Source: NIOZ-UU35 sp964344175
GTDB lineage: Bacteria > Chloroflexota > Anaerolineae > Anaerolineales > UBA11858
Direction: 5' to 3'
Length of the DNA: 64,000 nt
Assembly (NCBI GenBank): GCA_964344175.1
Contig: CAYFMI010000003.1
Coordinates: 18,599 to 82,598 of the forward strand
Numbering within the stretch: the stretch's first letter is position 1; each line of letters starts with the position of its first letter. Below, one piece after another: positions 52,338-61,094 of the stretch. Position numbers and translations under genes: made by a program. The notes beneath the pieces are model-generated. The model saw only the letters and a list, made by a program, of their open reading frames with translations, was not told where the DNA came from and ran no database searches.

Positions 52338-54380
52338 TTGGACAAAGCAGACAATAAAATGACCCGCGCGACGGAAACCATCCCCCCTAAGAGCAGCCCA
52401 GCAGAACGGTTAACGAACCGGCTGCGTAATCTTCGGGTGCCGATTGCCACCAAGCTGATGCTAAGCTATTTAATGGTGATTGTCTTCATCAGCGCAATTT
52501 TTATGCTGGTCGGAAACCGGCTTATCAGCCGCCTGATTTTGTCTGAGGCACAAGAAAAAGTGCGCAACGATCTCAACTCGGCCCGGGAAATTTACCTCAG
52601 TGAACTTACCCATATTGACGGCACTGTACGTAATACCGCCGACCGCTTTTTCCTTCGAGATGCCCTGCTGAACGGCAACCCTGATTTCGCCCTTGAAGAG
52701 TTGAACCACATCAGAGAGACCGAAAACCTGGATATTCTGGCAATCACCGATGAGTATGGCTACGTAATCGTGCGCACATGCAATCCAGATCTTCGCGGTG
52801 ACAATCAAGGTCATGACGAGATCATTCACAGAGTACTGTACAGCAAAGAACCGGTTTCAGGAACAATTCTTGTCACTGGTGAAGATCTGAAACGCGACAC
52901 ACCGGCTTTAGCCGAACAGGCGTACATTCCACTTGTAGACACCCCCCTGGCCCGCGAACGAGAAGACACCGAAGTTTCGGATGGGATGGTGTTGAAAGCC
53001 GCCGCCCCCATCTTTGATTATGAGAACAACCTCATCGGGGTGGTGTACGGCGGGGTTCTCCTCAACCGAAATTACGCCATCGTAGATAAAGTCAAACAAA
53101 CTGTATACGAAGATGTTATCTACAAAGGTCAGGACATCGGCACGGCGACCATCTTCATGGACGACGTTCGCATCTCCACCAATGTCAAGGATGAAAACGG
53201 CGAACGCGCGATTGGCACGCGCGTATCCGAAGAGGTTTATGATCAGGTCATCATTCGGGGAGAACCCTGGATCGACCGGGCTTATGTCGTCAATAACTGG
53301 TACATCACCGCCTACGAGCCTATCCGAGATGTGTATGGGCGCGCCATTGGCATTCTCTATGTGGGGCTGCTGGAACAGAAATATCTCGACGTGCAACGGC
53401 AAACCGTATTGACATTTTTAGTCATTACACTTGCCGGGGCGGCAGCATCGATGATGGTCTCCTACATCGTAGCGCGGCGCATATTGGTGCCGATTAAAAA
53501 ATTGGTAACAGCCTCGCGCGAAGTCGCCCATGGCAATCTTGAAGCCGAAGTTACCGTCGGCACGAATGACGAATTGAAGTATCTGGCCGATTCCTTCAAC
53601 GCTATGGCCCGCTCTCTCAAAAAGCGCGATGACCAGCTCAAAGATTTTGCCACCCAGCGCATCATGGAATCGGAACGTCTGGCCCTGGTAGGGCAGCTTT
53701 CTGCCAATATTGCTCACGAACTGAATAACCCACTTCAGGGCATTATCACGTTTTCTCACTTACTGCTCGAAGACGACGTCTGCGACGATGCCACGACGCG
53801 CTTTTCCCTGGAGAAGATTGTCGGTCAGGCTAATCGCTGCCGCGATATTATTCGGGGCTTGCTCGATTTTTCGCGCCAGCGCAAACCGGTCAAGGCGTTA
53901 TGTGATGTCAACGAAGTGCTGCACGAGTGCGTATCTCTGGTTGAGCATCAGGCCTTATTCCACAACATCCATGTCATCAAGTATTTTCAAGGGGATCTCC
54001 CTATGGCGGTCATCGACCACGCTCAGATCGAGCGAGTTTTTATCAATATGATTATCAACGCTGCCGAAGCCATGGAAGGCAGCGGACATTTGACCATCAG
54101 CACGCGGTGCAACCCCGAAAATGAACATCTCGAAATCGCTCTTTCTGATACCGGGCCGGGCATTAGCGATGAAAATATCAAGAAGATCTTCGACCCCTTC
54201 TTTACGACAAAGGATGTCGGACACGGAACGGGGCTGGGGCTAGCGATTAGCTATGGCATCGTCCGGGGGCATAAGGGAACCATCCTGGTCGATAGCGAAG
54301 TTGGCCGAGGGACAACGTTCATCGTTCGACTACCGGTAAAGGCCAATGGAGATAATGGAGAAAATTCAAATCATGGATGA
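52338..54380 (+). CDS. Membrane sensor histidine kinase with periplasmic Cache-like domain
   Basis: The 680-residue product has a first membrane segment (about 38-60), an extracytoplasmic Cache-type sensor region (about 60-350; paired DEYGYVIVRT and VYGRAIGILYVGLLEQ motifs), a second membrane segment (about 356-375), a HAMP linker, HisKA with H460 in NIAHELNNPLQG, and the ATPase domain (NMIINAAEAMEGSG, DTGPGISDENIKKIFDPFFTTKDVGHGTGLGLAI). The start is TTG at 52338 or ATG at 52359; no ribosome-binding site settles it. Its neighbour genes suggest it senses a substrate or redox signal for the Hdr/Mvh pathway (inference). Confidence 0.85.
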   Translation: MDKADNKMTRATETIPPKSSPAERLTNRLRNLRVPIATKLMLSYLMVIVFISAIFMLVGNRLISRLILSEAQEKVRNDLNSAREIYLSELTHIDGTVRNTADRFFLRDALLNGNPDFALEELNHIRETENLDILAITDEYGYVIVRTCNPDLRGDNQGHDEIIHRVLYSKEPVSGTILVTGEDLKRDTPALAEQAYIPLVDTPLAREREDTEVSDGMVLKAAAPIFDYENNLIGVVYGGVLLNRNYAIVDKVKQTVYEDVIYKGQDIGTATIFMDDVRISTNVKDENGERAIGTRVSEEVYDQVIIRGEPWIDRAYVVNNWYITAYEPIRDVYGRAIGILYVGLLEQKYLDVQRQTVLTFLVITLAGAAASMMVSYIVARRILVPIKKLVTASREVAHGNLEAEVTVGTNDELKYLADSFNAMARSLKKRDDQLKDFATQRIMESERLALVGQLSANIAHELNNPLQGIITFSHLLLEDDVCDDATTRFSLEKIVGQANRCRDIIRGLLDFSRQRKPVKALCDVNEVLHECVSLVEHQALFHNIHVIKYFQGDLPMAVIDHAQIERVFINMIINAAEAMEGSGHLTISTRCNPENEHLEIALSDTGPGISDENIKKIFDPFFTTKDVGHGTGLGLAISYGIVRGHKGTILVDSEVGRGTTFIVRLPVKANGDNGENSNHG

Positions 54381-55470
54381 CAGAGCCAAGATTCTCATCA
54401 TAGACGACGAAGAAATCGTGCGCGATTCGTGCATCCAGATTCTGGCTAAAAACAACTACGAAATTGCTACGGCAGAAAACGGTGCGCAAGGCCTGGAAAT
54501 GCTAGACGACTTCCGGCCAGATCTTACGCTGGTAGACCTAAAAATGCCTGGGCTTTCAGGCTATGAAGTACTCGATAAAATTCAGGAATATGACCCCACC
54601 ATTGTCACCGTGGTCATCACCGGATTTGCAACGATCGACTCGGCTGTCGAGTCGATGAAAAAGGGTACGTTTGATTTCTTGCCCAAACCTTTCAAGCCTG
54701 ATGAATTACGGCTGATTGTGCGCAGAGGCTTAGATCGCAGACGCCTGATGATCGAGACGATTGCCTTACGCAGGGAAAAGGAGATGTTGCGCGAGCATTT
54801 CGCAGCGATTGTCTCTCATGAATTAAAATCGCCTCTCGGGGCGGTACAAACCAACCTATACGTCTTAGCTGATGACCTAAAAGATAAACTCAGCCCCGAA
54901 CAGGCGGAAAAACTAGAACGCTTGCAAACGCGCATCACCGACCTCGTCAAGATGATTAACACCTGGCTGCGTGCAATATCGGTGGATGTGAATAGCATCC
55001 GTGAGCATTTCGAAGCGGTCTCGATTGCGACGGTAGTTGGCAAAGCCATGGAAAATATTCAGAACCATGCCGTTCGCAAAGACATTGGTCTGACGGCAAG
55101 CATACCCGATGATTTACGGCCCGTGTATGGCGACGAAGGCACATTGGTCGAGGCAGTCGTTAATATTGCCGGCAACGCGGTCAAATATACCCGCATCGGG
55201 GGGAGTGTGTCTGTAGAAGTAGAAGAACGTGACCACACAATTTCAATTGCTGTTATTGATAATGGTGTCGGTATCGCGGATGAAGATATCCCAAATCTTT
55301 TCGAAGATTTTTATGTTGGCAAATCCACAACAGATGGTGAAAGGAGGAGTGGGGTCGGGTTAGCAATAACCCGCCGAATTATCGAAGCTCACGATGGAAA
55401 AATCACTGTCGAAAGCAAACTGGGAGAAGGAAGCAAGTTCACAATCCAACTTCCCATATCAGATAAATAA
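54346..55470 (+). CDS. Response regulator-histidine kinase hybrid
   Basis: The 374-residue product carries an N-terminal receiver (Asp64 in LTLVDLKMPGLSG, with ILIIDDEE at the start and K115 in FLPKPFKP), then HisKA with H158 in IVSHELKSPLGAV, and an ATPase domain (NIAGNAVKYTRIGG, DNGVGIADEDIPNLFEDF, GVGLAITRRI). There is no output DNA-binding domain and no membrane segment. It overlaps the sensor kinase by 35 bp and may relay phosphate from it. In-frame ATGs at 54355 and 54373 are alternative starts. Confidence 0.85.
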   Translation: MEIMEKIQIMDDRAKILIIDDEEIVRDSCIQILAKNNYEIATAENGAQGLEMLDDFRPDLTLVDLKMPGLSGYEVLDKIQEYDPTIVTVVITGFATIDSAVESMKKGTFDFLPKPFKPDELRLIVRRGLDRRRLMIETIALRREKEMLREHFAAIVSHELKSPLGAVQTNLYVLADDLKDKLSPEQAEKLERLQTRITDLVKMINTWLRAISVDVNSIREHFEAVSIATVVGKAMENIQNHAVRKDIGLTASIPDDLRPVYGDEGTLVEAVVNIAGNAVKYTRIGGSVSVEVEERDHTISIAVIDNGVGIADEDIPNLFEDFYVGKSTTDGERRSGVGLAITRRIIEAHDGKITVESKLGEGSKFTIQLPISDK

Positions 55471-55502
55471 TAACCATTGGTTCTAGAACGAAGGAGGTTC
55501 TT

Positions 55503-55922
55503 ATGGCCCAGACGAGGTTATTAATCATAGATGATGATCCCGATTATGTAGATGGGATCAAAGCAATCCTCGAAAAAGCGGATTATCAAGTCGATGTGGC
55601 CTACAATCCAAAGGAAGGGTTCAGTGCGCTGGAAGCTCAAACCTACGATCTTCTCTTGCTCGATATTATGATGGGCAGGGGGGCAGAGGGCGTAATGGTG
55701 GCGCGAAAGTTAAACAAAGACCCCAAACTGCGGGAGATGCCTGTACTCATTATCACCGGCATCCGTGAGCAAATGGCTTTCCTCTTCCCAGGGCAGCCAG
55801 TACACCCGCGTATTCTCCCCACAGACGAATTGCTTGAAAAACCCGTCGATCCAAAGCTGCTTTTAGAGAAAGTTAAATCTCTGCTAAAAGAGGCGGCAGA
55901 GAAAAAAGCGCAAGGAGAATAG
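55503..55922 (+). CDS. Stand-alone response regulator (receiver only)
   Basis: The 139-residue protein is a lone receiver: LLIIDDDPDYVDGIKAIL, the phosphate acceptor Asp54 in LLLLDIMMGRG, and LITGIREQ. It has no output domain. It may act as a phosphate relay or bind a partner protein. AGGAGG precedes the ATG. It lies between the hybrid kinase and hdrC. Confidence 0.85.
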   Translation: MAQTRLLIIDDDPDYVDGIKAILEKADYQVDVAYNPKEGFSALEAQTYDLLLLDIMMGRGAEGVMVARKLNKDPKLREMPVLIITGIREQMAFLFPGQPVHPRILPTDELLEKPVDPKLLLEKVKSLLKEAAEKKAQGE

Positions 55923-55932
55923 GAATAAGCTT

Positions 55933-56496
55933 ATGGCAGCCAAACCCACATTCAGCCAAGAGATATCCAACCTCCTGTATGCTTCGCATGGCAATCCGCT
56001 GAAAAACTGCATCCATTGTGGCACTTGCTCTGGCACTTGCCCGGTGGTCGAATTCATGGATCAGACCCCTCGGCGGCTCATTGGGATGATCAACGCTGAT
56101 CTCAAAAAAGATGTGCTGGCCTGCAACACCTATTGGTTCTGTGCTTCTTGTTATCACTGCACTGTAAGATGCCCTGCTCAAATTGACATTGCCGATGTCA
56201 TGTACGCTGTCAAGCGCTACTCCATCTGGCATAAGACATACCGTGAAGATCTCGTCGGCCCGACGTTTTCGGAAACTTTTGTCAAAACAATCGTCAGAAG
56301 CGGCAGATCTTACGAGCCTGTTCTGGCTCCAACCTATATGTTCAGCATGGGCGTCAAGGAAGTTCTCCAAGAGGCTTATATGGCAACCCAAATGATGTTG
56401 AAGGGCAGGATGCCGGTACTCCCGACGAAAATCAAACGGCTCGAAAACTTTAAGCGAATGGTGCGCAGAATTATTCCCATGGGAGGTGCAAAATGA
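55933..56496 (+). CDS. hdrC: Heterodisulfide reductase subunit C
   Basis: The 187-residue product has two [4Fe-4S] motifs with Cys26/29/32/36 and Cys70/73/76/80 (CIHCGTCSGTCP and CASCYHCTVRCP). In HdrABC it carries electrons from HdrA to HdrB. The next gene overlaps by ATGA, so the two subunits are made together. Confidence 0.93.
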   Translation: MAAKPTFSQEISNLLYASHGNPLKNCIHCGTCSGTCPVVEFMDQTPRRLIGMINADLKKDVLACNTYWFCASCYHCTVRCPAQIDIADVMYAVKRYSIWHKTYREDLVGPTFSETFVKTIVRSGRSYEPVLAPTYMFSMGVKEVLQEAYMATQMMLKGRMPVLPTKIKRLENFKRMVRRIIPMGGAK

Positions 56497-57377
56497 GAAA
56501 GTATGCATATTTCCCAGGTTGTTCCCTAGAGAAACTGGCCCTGAGCTACAACAACTCTTCTGTTGAAACAACCCGCATGCTCGGCGTAGAACTACAGGAA
56601 CTGGAAGACTGGAACTGCTGTGGCGCGACCACCTACTTCCACGTTGATCAATTGTTGGCTTACACACTGGTCGCCCGCAACCTGGCAATGGCCGAACAAG
56701 AAGGCCTTGACCTGGTAGCTCCATGCAGCGCCTGCTACAAGAACGCCTACTTCACCAACAAATACATCAAGGAAGATCCCGATCTCGCCGATCACGTCAA
56801 TTACGCCCTCGAAGAAGATGACCTGCAATTCCAGGGCAATATCCGTGTGCATCACGTCCTTGAAGTCTTCGTCAATGAAATTGGCGTTGACGAAGTCAAG
56901 ACCAAAATTACAAACCCGCTTGAAGGTTTGCGCGTGGCTCCCTACTACGGATGCCAGATCGTCCGCCCCAAGCACAATGGCGCAGAAACGGAAAATCCCC
57001 GCTTCTTCGAAGCGTTAGTCTCTGCTATGGGCGCCGAAGCGGTTGACTTCCCAGAAAGGCTGCGTTGCTGCGGCGGCTCACTAATTATGACCAGCCGTCA
57101 TGCCGCCCTCGACATGGTGCGCAAACTGCTCCAAAGCGCAGTAGATTGCGGGACCGATGTCATTGCCACAGCCTGCCCACTTTGTCAGGTCAACCTGGAA
57201 TGCTACCAATTGCAAGTCAACGACGAATTTGACACCGACTTTAAAGTACCGGTGCTCTACTTTACGCAACTCTTAGGATTGGCAATGGGCCTCCCGCCCA
57301 AGAAAATTGGGATGGGCACCGAATTAGTATCGGTCGCGCCCGTCTTTGGTAAATACATTAAGAAGAAGATCGCCTGA
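56493..57377 (+). CDS. hdrB: Heterodisulfide reductase subunit B
   Basis: HdrB holds two noncubane [4Fe-4S] clusters in its CCG domains. The 294-residue product has both motifs intact: YFPGCSLEK ... WNCCGATTYFH ... APCSACYKNA, and YYGCQIVRP ... RCCGGSLIMT ... ATACPLCQVNLE. Unlike the HdrD-like proteins at 47358 and 50325, neither motif is degenerate. The natural disulfide or other acceptor is unknown; bacteria lack coenzyme M and B. Confidence 0.93.
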   Translation: MRKYAYFPGCSLEKLALSYNNSSVETTRMLGVELQELEDWNCCGATTYFHVDQLLAYTLVARNLAMAEQEGLDLVAPCSACYKNAYFTNKYIKEDPDLADHVNYALEEDDLQFQGNIRVHHVLEVFVNEIGVDEVKTKITNPLEGLRVAPYYGCQIVRPKHNGAETENPRFFEALVSAMGAEAVDFPERLRCCGGSLIMTSRHAALDMVRKLLQSAVDCGTDVIATACPLCQVNLECYQLQVNDEFDTDFKVPVLYFTQLLGLAMGLPPKKIGMGTELVSVAPVFGKYIKKKIA

Positions 57378-57448
57378 CAACTCTGGGTGACTTCGAGGAA
57401 ATAAGGTCTTGAGTTATTCACCACGCAAATCATATAGGAGAGAGACCT

Positions 57449-59482
57449 ATGAGTGAAAGAAAAGTAAACCCTGAGCAAGAAGAACGGGTTGGCGTATACA
57501 TCTGTCACTGCGGCACGAATATTGCCAAAGTGGTTGATGTGGATGATGTCGCAGAATGGGCCGGGCAACTCCCCAATGTGGAAGTTTCTCGCGAGTACAA
57601 ATTTATGTGCTCAAGCCTGGGACAGGACTTGATCGAAGAAGACATCAAAGAAAAAGGGCTGACCCGCATTGTGGTGTCATCATGTTCGCCTCATATGCAC
57701 GAGAAGACATTCCGCACAGCTTGCGAACGTGGCGGACTGAACCCCTTCTTGTTCGAGATGGCGAATATCCGCGAGCACGACTCGTGGACCACCGACGATA
57801 AAGAAGCCGCCACCCAAAAAGCCAAAGCCCTGACCGGAGCAGCCATTGAGCGTGTGGTTCACCACGAACCCCTTGAGCAATTGCCCGTTGAGATCAATCC
57901 CAACACCCTGGTGGTTGGCGGCGGCATTGCCGGAATCACCGCCGCGCTCGAACTGGCCGATGGCGGACACCATGTCTACCTGGTCGAACGGGAACCTTCC
58001 ATCGGTGGGCATATGGCGCAACTTGATAAAACCTTCCCCACCCTGGACTGTTCGGCCTGCATCCTGACCCCAAAGATGGTCGATGCCGGACAACATCCCA
58101 ACATCACCCTGCTCACCTGGAGCGAGGTAGAAAAGGTCGATGGTTTTATTGGCAACTTCACCGTAGCGGTGCGCAAGAAGGCCCGCTATATCAACGAAGA
58201 GCACTGCACCGGCTGCGGCATCTGTATCGAAAAATGCCCCTTCAGTGTCGTAGACGATGTCTTCGAGGCCGGCATGGGTGAACGAAAAGTAGTCTACCGG
58301 CCTTTCCCCCAGGCTGTGCCCAAGTACCCGGTCATCGATAAAGAAAACTGCGTTTATTTCCAGCGCGGCAAATGCAAAGCCTGCCAGATCTTCTGCCCCA
58401 CCGAACCCAATTCGATCGACTTCGAACAAGAAGATGAGATGCTCTCCATCGACGTGGGCAACATCATCCTGGCAACCGGCTACCAGCTTTTCGATACAAC
58501 ACAAATTCCGCAATATGGTTATGGCCGCCTGCCAAACGTGTTCACCAGCTTAGAGTTCGAGCGCATGGTTAACGCAGCCGGGCCAACCGAAGGTAAGATC
58601 GTGCTGCGCGACAAAGAAACCGAACCCAAGAGCGTGGCGATCATTCACTGCGTTGGTTCACGCGACGAGAACTATCACAAATACTGCTCGAAGATTTGCT
58701 GCATGTACTCGCTGAAATTCGCCCACCTGGTTCATGAGCGCATTCCCGATGCCGATGTTTACAACTGCTATATCGATATGCGCACCCCCGGCAAAGGCTA
58801 CGAAGAGTTCTATCACCGCCTGTTGGAGGAAGGAACCCACTTCATCCGCGGCAAAGTTGCCGAGGTTACTACCTCTGCACGCACCCCCGAAGAAGAGGGC
58901 AAACTCGTCGTTCAGGTGGAAGACACCCTGATCGGACGCCAGCGGCGCATCCCCGTCGACATGGTGATCCTCAGCCCGGCCATGGAAGCTCAACCCGACT
59001 CCAAAGAGGTTTCGCAACTCTTCAAGATGGGCTGCGACTTTGACGGCTTCTTTGTCGAACGTCACCCCAAGCTGGATCCTGTCGCCACGATGACCGATGG
59101 CATTCTCATCGCTGGCGCTTGCCAGGGGCCTAAAGATGTCCCCGACAGCGTCGCACAAGGCGCAGCTGCCGCTGCCCGCGTAGCAGGGCTAATCAACCTC
59201 GGCACGGTCATGATGGAGCCGGTGCGCGCATCCATCAATCAGGATGAGTGCTCCGGTTGCCGCATCTGCAACAACATGTGTCCCTACAACGCCATCATCT
59301 TCCACGAAGATCGCGAAGTATCTGAAGTGGTGACCGCGTTGTGCCAGGGCTGTGGAACCTGCGTTGCAGCCTGCCCCAGCGGTATCATCAGCGGCGCTCA
59401 CTTCACCAACGATCAATTGCTTTCGCAAATCGAGGGCATTTTGTGGGATGTGAGACCAGAAAGGGAAAAGGTGCCAGCATAG
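57449..59482 (+). CDS. hdrA: Heterodisulfide reductase subunit A
   Basis: The 677-residue product is full-length HdrA, the bifurcating flavoprotein. It has VGVYICHCGTNIAKVVDV at the N-terminus, SCSPHMHEKTFR, the FAD-binding VVGGGIAGITAALELADGG, a ferredoxin insert (CTGCGICIEKCPF and CKACQIFCP), the conserved KYCSKICCMYSLKFA, and a C-terminal ferredoxin domain (CSGCRICNNMCPYNA and CQGCGTCVAACPSG). TAGGAGAG precedes the ATG. It lies 71 bp after hdrB. Electrons from MvhD split to ferredoxin and HdrBC. Confidence 0.94.
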   Translation: MSERKVNPEQEERVGVYICHCGTNIAKVVDVDDVAEWAGQLPNVEVSREYKFMCSSLGQDLIEEDIKEKGLTRIVVSSCSPHMHEKTFRTACERGGLNPFLFEMANIREHDSWTTDDKEAATQKAKALTGAAIERVVHHEPLEQLPVEINPNTLVVGGGIAGITAALELADGGHHVYLVEREPSIGGHMAQLDKTFPTLDCSACILTPKMVDAGQHPNITLLTWSEVEKVDGFIGNFTVAVRKKARYINEEHCTGCGICIEKCPFSVVDDVFEAGMGERKVVYRPFPQAVPKYPVIDKENCVYFQRGKCKACQIFCPTEPNSIDFEQEDEMLSIDVGNIILATGYQLFDTTQIPQYGYGRLPNVFTSLEFERMVNAAGPTEGKIVLRDKETEPKSVAIIHCVGSRDENYHKYCSKICCMYSLKFAHLVHERIPDADVYNCYIDMRTPGKGYEEFYHRLLEEGTHFIRGKVAEVTTSARTPEEEGKLVVQVEDTLIGRQRRIPVDMVILSPAMEAQPDSKEVSQLFKMGCDFDGFFVERHPKLDPVATMTDGILIAGACQGPKDVPDSVAQGAAAAARVAGLINLGTVMMEPVRASINQDECSGCRICNNMCPYNAIIFHEDREVSEVVTALCQGCGTCVAACPSGIISGAHFTNDQLLSQIEGILWDVRPEREKVPA

Positions 59483-59530
59483 ACAGTCACCAGTAAAAAG
59501 TCGTCTGTAACCAGTCCTGATTCACCTGCA

Positions 59531-59574
59531 CGACTACTGATTACTGACTACTCAATACTGAACACTGAATACTG
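59531..59574 (+). repeat. Degenerate tandem repeat in the hdrA-mvhD gap
   Basis: The gap holds about six copies of a 7-8-bp unit based on ACTGA/TACTGA (for example GATTACTGACTACTCAATAC). The ribosome-binding site GGAG of mvhD follows directly. No hairpin is evident. Confidence 0.5.
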
Positions 59575-59584
59575 GAGAAAAACT

Positions 59585-60061
59585 ATGAGTGAACAATTTG
59601 AACCTGTAATCGTTGGATTTCTGTGCAACTGGTGCTCCTATCGCGCTGCCGATCTGGCGGGTACGGCCCGTATCCATTACGCTCCGAACATGCGCCCGAT
59701 CCGGGTGATGTGCAGCGGCCGCGTTGACCCTCAATTTGTACTCAAGGCATTACGCGAAGGGGCCGACGGAGTGCTGATCGCTGGATGTCATCCGGGCGAA
59801 TGCCACTACGTGTCTGGCAATATCAAAGCCCTGCGCCGGTTTATCTTGCTCAAGGCCATGTTGCGCCAATTGGGTATCGAAGAAGCTCGTGTGCAACTGC
59901 TTTGGGCATCCGCTTCAGAGGGTATCATCCTGGCCGAAAGAGTAAACAAGATGACTGAAGAAATTCGTGCCTTGGGTCCGCTGAATTGGCAAGAAACCGT
60001 TCTGGGCGGCAGCAACGGCCATAAAGTTGCTGAAACTGCACCAGTACCCGAGGAGGTGTAA
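59585..60061 (+). CDS. mvhD: F420-non-reducing hydrogenase-type subunit D (MvhD)
   Basis: The 158-residue product is a short Fe-S protein that wires hydrogenase to HdrA. It has GFLCNWCSYRAADLAGTARIHY, RVMCSGRVDPQFVLKAL and the C-terminal IAGCHPGECHYVSGN cysteines. The family binds one [2Fe-2S] cluster. GGAG precedes the ATG. Confidence 0.92.
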   Translation: MSEQFEPVIVGFLCNWCSYRAADLAGTARIHYAPNMRPIRVMCSGRVDPQFVLKALREGADGVLIAGCHPGECHYVSGNIKALRRFILLKAMLRQLGIEEARVQLLWASASEGIILAERVNKMTEEIRALGPLNWQETVLGGSNGHKVAETAPVPEEV

Positions 60062-60062
60062 C

Positions 60063-61094
60063 ATGACAGACAACGGAAAACCAAAACTTGCAATGTACTG
60101 GGCCGCTTCGTGCGGAGGCTGCGAGATCTCGGTATTGAATATCCATGAACACATTCTGACCGTAGATGAAGTCTTCGATATCGCTTTCTTCCCCTGCATT
60201 GCCGACTTTAAAACACATCACGTTGAAAGCTACCCCGATGGCCATATTGATGTCTGCCTGTGGAATGGCGCTATCCGCAACTCGGAAGGGGAGCATATGG
60301 CCCATCTGCTGCGTCAGAAATCAAAGGTGATGGTCGCGTACGGCTCTTGCGCTTATGAGGGGTGCATTCCGGCACTTTCGAACCTTACTTCGAAAGAAGC
60401 CACTTTCAACACCGTTTATCGAGACAATCCCTCCATCGACAACCCCGATGGCATCATTCCCCTTACATCGGTGGATGTCCCCGAGGGAGAACTGACCCTG
60501 CCTGAGTTTTATCACACGGTCAAATCGCTAGATCAAGTCATCGATGTGGATTACTATCTACCGGGCTGCCCACCAGAACCGCCCCAAATTTGGGCCGTTC
60601 TCCAAATCATTGTCGCCGGCTTGCTCGAGGGAGCGCCGCTGCCCCCCAAAGGTTCAGTTGTAGGTGTGACCAACATAGCCGTTTGCGAGGAATGCGATCG
60701 CCAGAAGAGCGAGAAAGAAATCGCCAGATTCTACCGCCCGTACGAGATCGTGCCCGATCCGGAGGTATGTTTGCTCGAACAAGGTCTTGTGTGCATGGGG
60801 CTGGCTACCAACGGCGGCTGCGGCGCGTTGTGCCCACAAGTAGGCATTGGCTGTCGTGGCTGTTACGGGCCTTTGCCGGGGGTAGAAGACCAGGGCGCCA
60901 AGATGCTCTCAGCAGTTGCATCGGTGATTGGTGCAGGCGAAGTCGGCATGGAAGAAGACGAACTCGAGGAGAAGATTCAAGCCGTCGTCGATACCATTGC
61001 CGACCCAGCCGGGACTTTTTACCGCTTCAGCATGGCCCACTCGATGCTTCGTCGAGCAAAAGTTAATGGTGCCAACGGAAAAGGAGAAGCATAA
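60063..61094 (+). CDS. mvhG: [NiFe]-hydrogenase small subunit (MvhG)
   Basis: The ATG at 60063 starts one base after the mvhD stop and follows GAGGAGGTG. The 343-residue product has the small-subunit cluster ligands in AASCGGCEISVLNI, YGSCAYEGCIPALSN and YYLPGCPPEPPQIW. The C-terminal half adds further cysteines (VCEECDR, GGCGALCPQVGIGCRGCYGPLPGV) for distal clusters. No twin-arginine signal is seen, so it is cytoplasmic, as in group 3c. Confidence 0.93.
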   Translation: MTDNGKPKLAMYWAASCGGCEISVLNIHEHILTVDEVFDIAFFPCIADFKTHHVESYPDGHIDVCLWNGAIRNSEGEHMAHLLRQKSKVMVAYGSCAYEGCIPALSNLTSKEATFNTVYRDNPSIDNPDGIIPLTSVDVPEGELTLPEFYHTVKSLDQVIDVDYYLPGCPPEPPQIWAVLQIIVAGLLEGAPLPPKGSVVGVTNIAVCEECDRQKSEKEIARFYRPYEIVPDPEVCLLEQGLVCMGLATNGGCGALCPQVGIGCRGCYGPLPGVEDQGAKMLSAVASVIGAGEVGMEEDELEEKIQAVVDTIADPAGTFYRFSMAHSMLRRAKVNGANGKGEA

